Below are positions 4,751-5,182 of a DNA stretch of 5,182 nt, one piece after another. A program made the translations under genes and the position numbers. Every line of letters starts with the position of its first letter. Within the stretch, counting starts at the first letter, position 1. Below the pieces are notes generated by a model. It was not told the origin of the DNA. It searched no databases and saw only the letters and a list, made by a program, of their open reading frames with translations. Source of the DNA: Arenicella sp. (GTDB lineage Bacteria; Pseudomonadota; Gammaproteobacteria; Arenicellales; Arenicellaceae); NCBI GenBank assembly GCA_023299895.1, contig JALZWI010000120.1, positions 1 to 5,182 of the forward strand. Reading direction: 5' to 3'.

Positions 4751-5182
4751 TCATTTTTTATCTTCAGTGTTGGTTGTGAAATCATCCGCACTATGTCGCT
4801 CATGTAATTGCCCACTTTCATCGCCCCATGTCCGGTTCACCATTTGGCCTCGTATGGTTGCAGGCCTTTCATTAATACTCTTTGTCCAGCGCATCACGTT
4901 TTTATAGGATGCAACCTCTAAAAACTCCGCTGCATCATATGCGCGACCAAGTATTAATAGACCATACCAAGGCCAAATCGCAATGTCGGCAATCGTGTAA
5001 TCATCACCACAAATGTATTTATGCTTAGTTAGTTGTTTATCAAGTACGTCGAGCTGTCGTTTGGTTTCTATGGTGAAACGATCAATGGCATATTTTATTG
5101 GTTCTGGTGCATAGTAATAGAAGTGACCAAAGCCGCCGCCTAAATATGGTGCGCTACCCATTTGCCAGAATAACCATGACAA
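4751..5182 (-). CDS. yghU: YghU-type glutathione transferase / disulfide-bond reductase, C-terminal half
   Basis: The frame runs leftward from the right edge to a TGA at 4753-4751. The codon at the edge is TTG and is probably an internal leucine, since E. coli YghU has the matching segment (NWLFW) well inside the protein. The visible 143 residues are about half of the usual ~285-290 and cover the all-helical glutathione transferase C-terminal domain. Diagnostic segments include APYLGGGFGHFYYYAP, AIDRFTIETKRQLDVLDKQL, the TIAD N-capping box in DDYTIADIAIWPW, and the tail QLHERHSADDFTTNTEDKK, close to the E. coli tail. YghU belongs to the Nu class: it binds two glutathione molecules and reduces disulfides and organic hydroperoxides in the cytoplasm. 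The glutathione-binding thioredoxin-like half lies outside the window. It is unrelated to the PqqD cluster. Confidence 0.93.
   Translation of the reverse strand: MSWLFWQMGSAPYLGGGFGHFYYYAPEPIKYAIDRFTIETKRQLDVLDKQLTKHKYICGDDYTIADIAIWPWYGLLILGRAYDAAEFLEVASYKNVMRWTKSINERPATIRGQMVNRTWGDESGQLHERHSADDFTTNTEDKK

Noticed and set aside
4659..4907. 82-aa plus-strand frame with a GAGGG ribosome-like site (4651-4655), considered as a small membrane or precursor peptide
   Set aside because: Most of it is antisense to the well-supported yghU gene and its beginning crosses the hairpin at 4688-4738. It looks fortuitous, although the ribosome-like site is decent.

Overview
The window looks like a gammaproteobacterial chromosome segment, probably from a marine Alteromonadales-like lineage. 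This rests on the fairly AT-rich base composition, a CCA-encoding tRNA-Pro(GGG), a YghU-type glutathione transferase close to the E. coli protein, and a GGGGTCAGAGCAC motif that I recall from IS200-like/RAYT neighbourhoods in such genomes. Genus-level assignment is inference.

Layout, left to right. (1) Positions 2-397 hold the 3' end of a gene for a probably exported protein: a Thr/Pro-rich linker followed by a beta-rich domain. A good intrinsic terminator at 476-510 closes it. (2) Positions 545-3741 hold three same-strand genes: a stand-alone PqqD-type RiPP-recognition protein (88 aa); a class I SAM methyltransferase of the regulatory-domain family related to rickettsial OmpB protein-lysine methyltransferases (536 aa), with a PqqD/winged-helix-like C-terminus; and a fusion of an N-terminal PqqD-like domain with a GT-A glycosyltransferase (390 aa). 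A candidate promoter lies before the first gene and another before the third. (3) Positions 3742-4140 have no gene. Their right half carries a tight series of stem-loops, one starting with GTAG like a REP unit. (4) tRNA-Pro(GGG) lies at 4141-4217 with its own promoter. (5) A doubtful small hypothetical ORF is at 4388-4609. (6) On the minus strand, the C-terminal half of yghU enters from the right edge.

The centre of interest is the PqqD / methyltransferase / PqqD-glycosyltransferase set. PqqD domains bind leader peptides and hand substrates to modifying enzymes. The methyltransferase belongs to a family with known protein-lysine methyltransferases. The glycosyltransferase carries a D-S-H motif and a GGEE segment reminiscent of polypeptide GalNAc-transferases. 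Together they suggest a system that methylates and glycosylates a peptide or surface protein. No precursor peptide is visible in the window. The truncated upstream secreted protein is one possible substrate, and a precursor outside the window is equally possible.
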